Shown one piece after another: positions 17,672 to 30,069 of a stretch of DNA of 64,000 nucleotides (positions within the stretch are counted from its first letter, which is position 1; every line of letters starts with the position of its first letter). Made by a program: the position numbers and the translations under genes. The DNA comes from Massilia solisilvae. Lineage in GTDB: Bacteria > Pseudomonadota > Gammaproteobacteria > Burkholderiales > Burkholderiaceae_D. Below the pieces are notes generated by a model, which saw only the letters and a program-made list of their open reading frames with translations, was not told where the DNA came from and did not search any database. The stretch is from positions 1,364,001 through 1,428,000 of the forward strand of contig NZ_JANUGV010000001.1 in NCBI RefSeq assembly GCF_024753215.1, read 5' to 3'.

Positions 17672-20335
17672 CTAGTCCGCGCTGTGGCTGGCCAGCCAGG
17701 CGTCGATCTGCGGCAGCCGCTCGCTCCTCACCTTGATCCGGTCGCGGATGGCGGCAATTGCCGTCGCCACGTCGCCGCGCGAGGTGGGGGCCAGGTTGGC
17801 GCCCGCGTACTCGTTCAACTTGGCGATCATCGCCGGATCGTAGGAGCCATACGCCAGGCGCGGGAAGTAGCGGCTGCGCGACGTGGCGTCCACCCGCGCG
17901 TTGACCTGTTCGATGTGCTTGATCGCGAAGTCGTAGGCCATGTCCGGATGGTTCTCTGCCACCCGCGCCAGCATGCCCGCACTGTTGGTCGCACCCGGCT
18001 CGTCGGTCAGCGCCAGGTCGAGCGCGCGTTGGGCCAGCGCCTTGTCCTCGGCGGCGGCCAGCATCTCGTACAGGCGGTCCTTGATCAGCGGCGTCTTTTC
18101 GGCCACGGCGGCGGCGTGCAGCTTGTCCCAGGTTGGCGCGTCCGCGTGCTGCGCGACGACGGCCAAAATCACTTTGCGCAGCGGACCCGGCACGGCCTCG
18201 GGGTCGCTGCCGCTGGCGGCGTAGCGACGGCGGGCCTCACCGACCACGGTCGGGTCGCCCAGTTCGCCGAGCGTGGTGATGAGGCTTTCGCGCAGGTTGG
18301 CGATTGGGGTGGCCTCGCCCGGGCGCGTGATCCACCCCACCTGCGCCATCACGGGCGCCAGGCGCGCGATCGCATAGTTGTCAAAACGCTTCTGCCGTGC
18401 CGGATCGCCGTTGTACAGGCCGTGAATATTGCTGAACACGCGGGCGATGCGGCGCCATACCTGCGGGTCGGCCGAGAGCGGCGTGGCCGCGGCGAGGTCC
18501 AGAAAGGACGCGGCGTTCTGCATTCCGGCCAGGCCGAGCGCCCAGCTGTCGACGAGCATGCCGATCTGGTCGACCGGCGCCAGCTTGTCGAATCCGGACG
18601 CGAGCTCTGCGAACTGCTTGGGCGCGTACAGCGTGCGGTAGTAGCCGCTCTGGCCGGCGTTGACGACCACCGCGCCGCCGCAGCCGGGCAGGGTGATCGC
18701 ACCCTTGCCGCCGGTAACGATCGCGCGCCCCTGCTTGCCCGAACCGAGCGTTTGCGCGATGACCGGCACGCGCCACGACAGCGGCTTCTTGTCAGGCTGG
18801 TCACGCGAGTATTCGCCCTGCGCCAGCTTGACGACGGTGGCGCCGTTCTTGCAGCTGACGTCCTCAACGCGAATCAACGGCACGCCGGGCTGCAGCGTAA
18901 AGTCGTGCGCGATTGCGGTGATCGGTTTGCGCGCGGCCTTTTCCACGCTCCTCCACAGGTCGTCGGACACGGTATTGCCGTAGGCGTGCGCCTTCATGTA
19001 CGCGCGCACGCCGCTGCGCCACGCGTTCTCGCCCACATAGCCCTCGAGCATGCGGATCACCGCTTCGCCCTTCTGGTAGGTGATCGCGTCGAACGCCTGG
19101 CTGGCCTGTTCCACGGTCTGGATGTGCTGCACGATCGGGTGGGTGGTGGCGAGCGCGTCGCGGTACATGGCGCCGTCGCGGCTGTTGACCGCTTCCAGCG
19201 CGGTGTTCCATTCAGGGTGCAGGCGCGCGGTGGTGCGGCCCTCCATCCATGATGCGAAGCCCTCGTTGAGCCACAGGTCGTCCCACCACGACATCGTCAC
19301 CAGGTCGCCGAACCACTGGTGCGCCATTTCGTGCGCGGCGGTGGCGAACACCTCCTGGCGGTCGGCCTGGGTGGAGAACGACGGATCCACCAGCATCGCA
19401 TATTCGAAGGTGAAGATCGCGCCCCAGTTTTCCATCGCGCCGAAGAACTGGCTGCGGCCCGGGCCGGCCACGTTGTCCAGCTTGGGCAGCGGATAGCGCA
19501 CGCCGAAGTAGTCGTTGTACTCGCGCAGGACGACCTTGGACGAGTCCAGCGCAAACTGCGCCTGCGCGGCGCCGCCCTTGCGCGTGACCACGCCGAGCTC
19601 CACGCCGTCCACCGTCATGCGCGCGCGTTCGAAGTCGCCAAGGCCAAAGAACAGCAGGTAGGTGGACATCTTCGGCGTGGCCGCGAACGTGACGCGCGTC
19701 TTGCCGCCGCCAAGGTCTTCCTCCTTCGTGATCGGCATGTTGCTGACGGCCATTTGGCCGGTCGGGACCACGGCGGACAGCGCGAACGTGGCTTTGTAGG
19801 CCGGCTCGTCCCACGACGGGATCATGCGGCGCGCGTCCGAGTTTTCGAACTGGGTGTAGAGCGCACGCTGCTTGCCTTGCGGGCTGTCGTAGTCGAGCGA
19901 GAACAGGCCAACGGCCTGGGTGCCGATGGTGCCGGTGTAGTCGAGTGCGAGCTTGTAGGCGCCTTTTGCGATCGGCTGCGCAAAAGTGAAGGTGGCCGTC
20001 TGCGCATTCGCGTCCACCACGACCTGCGCGCTTTGCGCCGTGCCGCCGGCGGCCGGGGTCAGTGTCGCGGCGCTGAATTTCACGTCCAGCGCATTGAGGG
20101 TGATCGTGGCGGTGGGCGCCTGCACGGTGAGGTCCACGACCACGTGCCCGGCAAAGGTGCCGGCCTTGGCATCGGGCGTGATCGACACGTCGTAGTGGGT
20201 TGGCGCCACGCCGCGCGGGAGCTGGGTGGTCGGCTGCTGCATGGCTGCGGCAGGCGCCGGCGCGGCGATTGCAGGGTGCACGGACAGGACGGCAAAGGCG
20301 GCGGCGACGGCTGCCGGGATGAGCTTGCGATGCAT
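17672..20335 (-). CDS. M1 family metalloaminopeptidase, exported
   Basis: 887 residues. A Sec signal peptide (hydrophobic to about residue 25, cleavage near AIAAP) marks it as periplasmic or secreted, unlike cytosolic PepN. The catalytic domain has the substrate-anchoring GAMENWG and the zinc motif HEMAHQWFG with His335, Glu336 and His339, then NEGFASWMEG supplying the third ligand. The C-terminal half is the ERAP1-like helical domain. It should release N-terminal amino acids from peptides. Convergent with the L,D-transpeptidase, with 29 nt between them. Confidence 0.93.
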   Translation of the reverse strand: MHRKLIPAAVAAAFAVLSVHPAIAAPAPAAAMQQPTTQLPRGVAPTHYDVSITPDAKAGTFAGHVVVDLTVQAPTATITLNALDVKFSAATLTPAAGGTAQSAQVVVDANAQTATFTFAQPIAKGAYKLALDYTGTIGTQAVGLFSLDYDSPQGKQRALYTQFENSDARRMIPSWDEPAYKATFALSAVVPTGQMAVSNMPITKEEDLGGGKTRVTFAATPKMSTYLLFFGLGDFERARMTVDGVELGVVTRKGGAAQAQFALDSSKVVLREYNDYFGVRYPLPKLDNVAGPGRSQFFGAMENWGAIFTFEYAMLVDPSFSTQADRQEVFATAAHEMAHQWFGDLVTMSWWDDLWLNEGFASWMEGRTTARLHPEWNTALEAVNSRDGAMYRDALATTHPIVQHIQTVEQASQAFDAITYQKGEAVIRMLEGYVGENAWRSGVRAYMKAHAYGNTVSDDLWRSVEKAARKPITAIAHDFTLQPGVPLIRVEDVSCKNGATVVKLAQGEYSRDQPDKKPLSWRVPVIAQTLGSGKQGRAIVTGGKGAITLPGCGGAVVVNAGQSGYYRTLYAPKQFAELASGFDKLAPVDQIGMLVDSWALGLAGMQNAASFLDLAAATPLSADPQVWRRIARVFSNIHGLYNGDPARQKRFDNYAIARLAPVMAQVGWITRPGEATPIANLRESLITTLGELGDPTVVGEARRRYAASGSDPEAVPGPLRKVILAVVAQHADAPTWDKLHAAAVAEKTPLIKDRLYEMLAAAEDKALAQRALDLALTDEPGATNSAGMLARVAENHPDMAYDFAIKHIEQVNARVDATSRSRYFPRLAYGSYDPAMIAKLNEYAGANLAPTSRGDVATAIAAIRDRIKVRSERLPQIDAWLASHSAD

Positions 20336-20520
20336 GGGCTACCTTTACGAATATGTACGTTGAATAGGCGCGGTGCCAGCAGGCGCCTCGCGCAATCTAA
20401 AGCGAAATCGGCGGGCATGTCAACGAAACAAGTTGGCGAGCACGCGACCGTAATTACGTCTATGATTTAGCTCTTCCGTGATGCACGCGATGAAGCACCA
20501 ACCACCTGAAAGGAGACTTC

Positions 20521-21144
20521 ATGAAGCTATACGTCAGCAAGTACGCGCCCAATCCGCGCCGTGCCGTGATCTTTGCGGCCGAGAAGGCGGTGCCCAATCT
20601 CGAACTGGTGCAGGTTGACCTGTTCAACGGCGAGCTGCGCAGCCCTGAATTCCTGGCCAAGAATCCACTGGGGCGTGTGCCGGTGCTGGAGCTGGACGAC
20701 GGGCGCATGCTGTCGGAAACGCGCGCGATCTGCACCTACCTGGAAGGGTTGTATCCGCAGCCGAACCTGATGGGCGAAGGCTTCGAGGAGCGCGCCTTCA
20801 TCGAGATGGTGGACCGCCAGACGGAGCTCTATTTTTTCCAGCTGATCGCCAACTGCCTGCGCCACTCGCATCCGGCGCTGGCGCCGCTGGAGCAGCCGCA
20901 GTTCGAGGACTTCGGCAAGTCGCAGGGCGAGAAATTCCTGGCCGCGGCGCGCCGCCTGGATGGGGTGCTGGCAAAGCAGCAGTACATCGCGGGGGACCGC
21001 TACACGATCGCTGACATCACCGCGTTCTGCGGCTATGAATTCGCGCGTGGAATGATGAAGTTCAATGCCGGCGAGCTGGGCATGGAACACCTGCAGGCAT
21101 GGCGCGACCGCATCGCGGCACGTCCGACGATCGGCAAGCCCTGA
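20521..21144 (+). CDS. glutathione S-transferase
   Basis: 207 residues, normal cytosolic GST length. Thioredoxin-fold N-terminal domain (MKLYVSKYAPNPRRAVIF, cis-Pro in LGRVPVLELDDG, then SETRAICTYLE) and an all-helical C-terminal domain with the capping motif RYTIADITAFCGYEF. AAAGGAGA precedes the ATG. Conjugates glutathione to electrophiles or acts as a peroxidase; the substrate is unknown. Divergent from the M1 peptidase. Confidence 0.92.
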   Translation: MKLYVSKYAPNPRRAVIFAAEKAVPNLELVQVDLFNGELRSPEFLAKNPLGRVPVLELDDGRMLSETRAICTYLEGLYPQPNLMGEGFEERAFIEMVDRQTELYFFQLIANCLRHSHPALAPLEQPQFEDFGKSQGEKFLAAARRLDGVLAKQQYIAGDRYTIADITAFCGYEFARGMMKFNAGELGMEHLQAWRDRIAARPTIGKP

Positions 21145-21193
21145 GCAACCTCACGCATGAGCCGTCGCTTCCGCGCAGCGGATCGGCGGTTCA

Positions 21194-21643
21194 TCAGTGG
21201 GCGTGCGGTTTTGTGATCGGCACACATTCGCCGTCAAGCTTGAGCACCTCATCACCCATCTTCAGCTCGTCCGAGGTCAATTGCAGCGCACCAGCGAACG
21301 CCTGGCCTTCCCACCGGACTTTGCAGGCGTCCAGATCGAATAGAGCGATGTTCCTGACGCTGCCCGAATAGGTGGCCACGAACAGTTGGCCTTTGGACGT
21401 CAGGGCAATTGGCAGTTCGATGATCCCGATGTCGAAACTGCAGCGGCCGACTCGCAATGGCCCCTGCCAGGCTGTTGGCTGCTGCGGATCGTCGGGCTCA
21501 CCGAGGCTGATTGTGCGCAAGCCGATGGAGACCTTGTCCTCTTGTGGGGCCAGCATTTTCAATGAGCACTGCGCGTGCGCCGGCGCAGACAAACAAGTCC
21601 ATATGACGCAGAAGATGGACGCAACAAGCGATGTTCTTTTCAT
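21194..21643 (-). CDS. periplasmic immunity protein, Tai1/Tsi1-like (to the adjacent amidase)
   Basis: 149 residues. Sec signal peptide (KRTSLVASIFCVIWTCLSAPAHA) sends it to the periplasm, where the target of the neighbouring amidase lies. The mature part begins with Cys as in Tsi1 (CSLKML), and its second half (ATYSGSVRNIALFDLDACK, then a Gly-Gln turn and GDEVLKLDGEC) follows the order of Tsi1 of Pseudomonas aeruginosa, recalled from memory: FSGS..., D-x-x-x-CK, final Cys. Its ATG overlaps the amidase stop by 4 nt, so effector and antidote are made together. Immunity is inferred from resemblance plus position. Confidence 0.72.
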   Translation of the reverse strand: MKRTSLVASIFCVIWTCLSAPAHAQCSLKMLAPQEDKVSIGLRTISLGEPDDPQQPTAWQGPLRVGRCSFDIGIIELPIALTSKGQLFVATYSGSVRNIALFDLDACKVRWEGQAFAGALQLTSDELKMGDEVLKLDGECVPITKPHAH

Positions 21644-22047
21644 AGCGAGCCTGCAAAATAGCTGACTTGCGCAAGCGCCGGGCGCCTCCAGCTCAGGCTG
21701 ATTGGGGCCTTCTTTTTGCCGAAAGATCCGAACCGGCCCCAATAGCCGACGGGGAAGCCGGCGGAGGGCAGCCCGACGATGATCGCTACATGACCGTGCG
21801 GACTATCCTTCAATCCCGCGATGTCAAAATCTCCGAGCGTTGCTTGAACTCGTGCTTTGTTATGGTCATGTCCAAGGTCGCGCCAATCTGGGGAATTGCC
21901 GAGAAAATCGACGAGCTGGTTCGCATTGCCAAAGACACGAACGCCAAGCCGCGCTGCGACGGCCTTCACGAACCCACTACAGTCGCTTTTCCAGCTATCC
22001 CATTCCGCTTCACAAGCGAGAATGACCCGATCATCGTCTTTGGCCAT
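21640..22047 (-). CDS. type VI secretion amidase effector, Tae1/Tse1-like
   Basis: 135 residues without signal peptide, as expected for a T6SS cargo. NlpC/P60-like cysteine peptidase: catalytic Cys23 in the motif SDCSGFVKAVAARLGV and His86 in HGHVAIIVG. The spacing and the intervening GNANQLVD and IAGLK blocks match P. aeruginosa Tse1 (Tae1), which cleaves the D-Glu-mDAP bond of peptidoglycan in target cells. A Shine-Dalgarno AAAGGA lies about 9 nt upstream, inside a perfect hairpin. Hand count over 21661-22020 gives about 59% G+C, below the neighbouring genes. No T6SS structural gene is in the window, so this is an orphan cassette. Confidence 0.78.
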   Translation of the reverse strand: MAKDDDRVILACEAEWDSWKSDCSGFVKAVAARLGVRVFGNANQLVDFLGNSPDWRDLGHDHNKARVQATLGDFDIAGLKDSPHGHVAIIVGLPSAGFPVGYWGRFGSFGKKKAPISLSWRRPALAQVSYFAGSL

Positions 22048-22052
22048 GCGAA

Positions 22053-22080
22053 CGTCCTTTCGTTTGGCAACGAAAGGACG
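22053..22080. promoter_or_regulatory. perfect 12-bp inverted repeat over the amidase ribosome-binding site
   Basis: CGTCCTTTCGTT (22053-22064), loop TGGC, AACGAAAGGACG (22069-22080). In the minus-strand transcript the 3' arm of the hairpin contains the Shine-Dalgarno AAAGGA of the effector gene, whose ATG is at 22047. It could hold translation off or act as an operator. No T-run follows, so it is a poor candidate for an intrinsic terminator of the CheR-like gene. Confidence 0.7.
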
Positions 22081-22131
22081 ATAGCGGAAATAATCAGGCG
22101 TAACGTTGAGATCGGTTAACCCGGGAGGGAC

Positions 22132-22970
22132 CTACCCAACCCGCTTGTACCACGGCTGGCCGGGCGCGAGCTGCAGGTAGCGGTCGCACAGCGCATCGGA
22201 CGCGGTGAGCGGCTTGTCGATGCCGAGCACGCCGAACGGCGCCAGGCTCTCGTGGAACAGGCGCAGCACACGCTGGCGCAGCACCGGCCCGAAGTCGGGC
22301 AGGGCGCGGCAGCAGACGATTGCCTGGAATTCGTTGAACGATGCGTCCGTCACCAGGCTGTATTGCGCCCAGGTGATGTGGCTTTTCAGTTCCGGCAGCA
22401 GGCTCGCGCGATCGTCGGACACGTCGAAGTACTCGGCGAGCTTGCCACCGCCGCCGCTGCTTTCGTAATCCTGCTGGTAGCGCGCCAGCTCGGCGGCCGG
22501 CAGCGTGGCGTCGCGCGCCTCGGCCAGCATCTCCTCGTTCGATACCGTGGCGTACACTTCGGTACGCGCGGCCAGGTTCGCCTCGGCCAGCAGAATCGCG
22601 AGTGACCACGCTTCGCCCACGCCTGCACATTCGGCCAGCCACACGCGCGGCAAGGCCGAGCTGCGCAGCGCCGGCACCAGGACCTCGCGCAGCTGGCGGG
22701 CGTGCCGCGGTTCGGCGAACGGCGCGGACGGCTCGACCGATAGCGCGCGCATGACCTGGGCCGCGGCGCCGCCCTGGTGCAGTACGCGTTCCTGCAGCGC
22801 CGACAGCGTGCCGACCTGCAGCGCGCGCATCAGCTCCCCCAGCTTGCGCCGCAGCGCGGGGCGCGCATAGCCCCGGAAATCGACGCCGTAACGCTGGAAC
22901 AGCGCCTCGAGCAGCAGCTCGATCTCCAGGTCTTCGGTCGCGACCCCGGCCGCGAAGGAAGCCCAGGCCG

Positions 22971-22983
<13 letters not shown>
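22132..22983 (-). CDS. degenerate CheR-like methyltransferase domain protein
   Basis: 283 residues from a GTG at 22983 (a TTG at 22974 is the alternative). The N-terminal helical domain (LLLEALFQRYGVDFRGYARPALRRKLG) and overall layout are those of CheR. The S-adenosylmethionine site looks broken: the usual G-C-S-x-G-E-E is ECAGVGEAW, the acidic D-I-N segment is VSN, and the usual SCRNVLIYF is CCRALPDFG. It overlaps the end of the hybrid kinase gene by 13 nt, so it is coupled to it. Probably a non-catalytic partner or adaptor rather than a receptor methylase; loss of function by decay is the other option. Confidence 0.75.
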
Positions 22984-27875
<4,892 letters not shown>

Positions 27876-28237
27876 CGATATCTATCCTCGGAGTGTTGGC
27901 GGCGCTGTTGCTCGCAGGGGAGGGGCCTGGTAATGAAAACTGTTAACTGCGGGAGTGTCACAAGATACTCTCGTGCCCGGCAGAGTCAAGTAACGGAACG
28001 AGTTGTTGCGGAATGGTTGTCGAAATTGCAATTTAGCAACTGTGATCCGGGCGAGCGTAGCTGAAATCGGTAGGCGACGGCGCACGATTGCCGGGGCCGG
28101 TACTGGCCGTTGCTCTCATGCAACGCCCGTCGCGCCCCGGATGGTTGTAAAATTGTATAAAAATAGTAATTTCTGATGCGCATTGATTACAACTCATCTA
28201 GGATGGTGTTGTTGTATTGACAGCATCCATCCTCACT
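27876..28237. other. 362-nt divergent control region between the hybrid kinase and luxR
   Basis: Carries the promoters of both divergent genes. The luxR side (28140-28230) is strikingly A+T-rich (GTTGTAAAATTGTATAAAAATAG), a plausible promoter core, but I cannot fix -35 and -10 boxes. No lux-box-like CT-N2-CA-N4-TG-N2-AG motif was seen here, so luxR itself may not be autoinduced through such a site. Confidence 0.45.
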
Positions 28238-28975
28238 ATGGTCGCAACGACACAACTGGTCGAGCTGCTGGAAAGCGCGGATCCGGCGCAATGGAGCCGG
28301 AACCTGGTTGCGCTCGCGCGCAGCGCCGGCTTTGACCGGGTGCTGTACGGGATGGTGCCGTCGCGCCACGCCAAGCTGGAGAGCGCCTTCCTGATGAGTA
28401 ACTACGCGCCGGCCTGGCGCGAACGTTACGACGCCAACCGGCTGGCCTACGTCGATCCGACGGTGACCCATTGCGCGCAGAGCAGCCTGCCGATCGTATG
28501 GAAACCGGAAACCTTCAGTGCGCCCGCCCAGCGCGCCCTGTACGAGGAAGCGTGCAGCTTCGGGATCCGGCTCGGGGTGACCCTGCCGATCCATGGTCCG
28601 GGGGGAGAATTCGGGGTGATCAGCTTTGCTTCGGATGCGCCGGCCGACGCCGGTTCCGTGCGCGACATCGAGCGGGCGATGCCGGGGTTGTCGCTGATCC
28701 GCGACTATGCGTTCCAGTCGTCGCTGCGCTTGTCGGCGCAGGCGGCGGGCCACGAGCCGCCGCCGCGGCTCACCAAGCGCGAGCTGGAAGTGCTCAAGTG
28801 GGTGATGGCGGGAAAATCATCGTGGGAAATTTCCCGCATCACCAATTGTTCCGAGGCGACTGTCAACTTTCACATGGCCAATGTGCGCCAGAAGTTCAAC
28901 GTCAACACCCGCCAGCAGGCGGTCGTGAAAGCGATCGCCCTGGGGCTGGTCAACCCTGAAGATCTCCGTCGCTGA
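28238..28975 (+). CDS. LuxR-family quorum-sensing receptor, LasR-like
   Basis: 245 residues starting at the ATG at 28238 (an in-frame TTG seven codons upstream is less likely). N-terminal acyl-homoserine-lactone-binding domain to about residue 165 and C-terminal LuxR helix-turn-helix (LTKRELEVLKWVMAGKSSWEIS...NFHMANVRQKF). The lactone-contacting residues known from LasR fall at the same numbers: Tyr56, Trp60, Arg61, Asp73, Thr75 and Ser129, with Trp88 also kept. This points to a functional receptor for a medium or long 3-oxo-acyl lactone made by the neighbouring synthase. The 3' end overlaps the convergent rsaL gene by 26 nt. Confidence 0.93.
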   Translation: MVATTQLVELLESADPAQWSRNLVALARSAGFDRVLYGMVPSRHAKLESAFLMSNYAPAWRERYDANRLAYVDPTVTHCAQSSLPIVWKPETFSAPAQRALYEEACSFGIRLGVTLPIHGPGGEFGVISFASDAPADAGSVRDIERAMPGLSLIRDYAFQSSLRLSAQAAGHEPPPRLTKRELEVLKWVMAGKSSWEISRITNCSEATVNFHMANVRQKFNVNTRQQAVVKAIALGLVNPEDLRR

Positions 28976-29228
28976 GCTTGCCGTTGACATAGAGCTTGAG
29001 CAGGATCGCCACCGGGGCCGGAATCGACAATCCGGTCTCGAAGCGGCTGCCGCTCGACTGCGTCACGCCGAAGCGGCCCCAGAATTTCTCCTGGCTTTCG
29101 CGCTTGCTGATCCGCAACTGGCGCAGGTCGGTCAGCGGAATCGGGCGTACCGGCTCGACCGCCGAACCCAGGTTGATGCCTGCAGTGTGTTCGTCCATCC
29201 TTGCCTCGCATACAAAATCGTTCGCCAT
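28950..29228 (-). CDS. rsaL: RsaL-like repressor of the lactone synthase gene
   Basis: 92 residues from the ATG at 29228, preceded by GAGGTG. The core SKRESQEKFWGRFGVTQSSGSRFE, then IPAPVAILLKLY and GKLSDGDL follows RsaL of P. aeruginosa (RRESQETFWSRFGISQSCGSRFE, recalled), a tetrahelical HTH repressor that balances lasI expression. Location and orientation are the same as in Pseudomonas: between receptor and synthase and antisense to both. A candidate RsaL operator lies in the synthase promoter. Its own promoter shares the intergenic region with the synthase gene. Confidence 0.9.
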   Translation of the reverse strand: MANDFVCEARMDEHTAGINLGSAVEPVRPIPLTDLRQLRISKRESQEKFWGRFGVTQSSGSRFETGLSIPAPVAILLKLYVNGKLSDGDLQG

Positions 29229-29291
29229 TGCATCACCTCTTTTTGAAATTTGCAATGAGCGAGTATTTCAGAGCTGCCCGCCCCTAGCCAC

Positions 29292-29307
29292 CTAGCAAGC
29301 TTGCTAG
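29292..29307. promoter_or_regulatory. lux box (LuxR/LasR-type operator)
   Basis: CTAGCAAGCTTGCTAG is a perfect 16-bp palindrome and fits CT-N2-CA-N4-TG-N2-AG, the lux/las box pattern. Its centre is about 42 nt upstream of a candidate start point near 29340 and 91 nt before the lasI-like ATG; it is 64 nt from the rsaL ATG on the other side, so one site may switch on both genes. A possible -10 (CATGAT) lies at 29328-29333. Confidence 0.85.
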
Positions 29308-29339
29308 TACTCATCGCTCCCGATTTGCATGATCCTTGG

Positions 29340-29354
29340 TATGCACCTTGCATA
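29340..29354. promoter_or_regulatory. candidate RsaL operator in the synthase promoter
   Basis: TATGCACCTTGCATA matches the reported Pseudomonas RsaL site TATG-N-AA-N-TT-N-CATA at all but one fixed position. It begins 32 nt after the lux box and covers the expected transcription start, where a bound repressor would block initiation. The consensus is recalled from memory. Confidence 0.7.
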
Positions 29355-29390
29355 TTTTTGATGTCATTCAAACAACCAAAGGGGGATGTC

Positions 29391-29975
29391 ATGGCACTGC
29401 AAATCAAGATCGCGGCACGGCGGGATTTCAAATCGAAGGACCTGTGGGAGATGCACGCACTGCGGGCGAAGGTGTTCAAGGGACGGCTGGGCTGGGAGGT
29501 GCCCGTGCTGTCCGGGATGGAGATCGATGGCTACGACGCGCTCGAGCCGATGTACATGATGATGCGCGAGGCGGGCGGCGACCTGCGCGGCTGCTGGCGG
29601 CTGCTGCCGACCGAGGGGCCGTACATGCTCAAGGATTCGTTCGCCCAGCTGCTGCACGGCCAGCCGGCGCCGAGCGACCCGCTCGTCTGGGAACTGTCGC
29701 GCTTTGCGATCGAGACCGAGGGCTGCGGACCGTTCGGGTTCTCGCAGGTGACGATGGAGTCGATCGCGGCGATCATCCGCTATGGCCAGGCTGCCGGGTT
29801 GACGCGCTACGTCACCGTCACCACCACAGCGATCGAGCGCATGCTGCGGCGCGCCGGGGTGGTCACGCGGCGCCTGGGCGATCCGGAGCGGATCGGGATC
29901 GAGACCGCGGTCGCGCTGTACGTCGAGATCGAGCCGACCTGCGCGGCGCTGTTCGATACCCGCATCGCTTCCTGA
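29391..29975 (+). CDS. acyl-homoserine-lactone synthase, LasI/LuxI family
   Basis: 194 residues, close to LasI. Makes an N-acyl-homoserine lactone from S-adenosylmethionine and an acyl carrier. Invariant family features are present: Arg and Phe in LRAKVFKGRLGW, the W, the D-x-x-D pair in EIDGYDAL, GCWRLLPTEGPYML, and WELSRFAIE with the catalytic Glu and Arg. The ATG at 29391 follows AAGGGGG by a suitable distance; an upstream in-frame start would swallow the promoter. Expected to be activated by the LuxR-type receptor at the lux box and damped by RsaL. Confidence 0.95.
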   Translation: MALQIKIAARRDFKSKDLWEMHALRAKVFKGRLGWEVPVLSGMEIDGYDALEPMYMMMREAGGDLRGCWRLLPTEGPYMLKDSFAQLLHGQPAPSDPLVWELSRFAIETEGCGPFGFSQVTMESIAAIIRYGQAAGLTRYVTVTTTAIERMLRRAGVVTRRLGDPERIGIETAVALYVEIEPTCAALFDTRIAS

Positions 29976-30069
29976 CGCGGCCGGCGGCCGGGGCGCAAGG
30001 CGTGCGGCCGCGCCCGGCATTGCGCTTATACTTGGGGTCCTTGCCGACCCCAGCCAAAGCGCGACGCCA

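Noticed and set aside
22053..22080. Intrinsic terminator after the CheR-like gene
   Set aside because: No T-run follows the stem on the minus strand, and the stem covers the next gene's ribosome-binding site.
29301..29390. Earlier in-frame start for the lactone synthase at 29301
   Set aside because: It would begin inside the lux box and translate the RsaL operator; the ATG at 29391 has the Shine-Dalgarno and the family's length.
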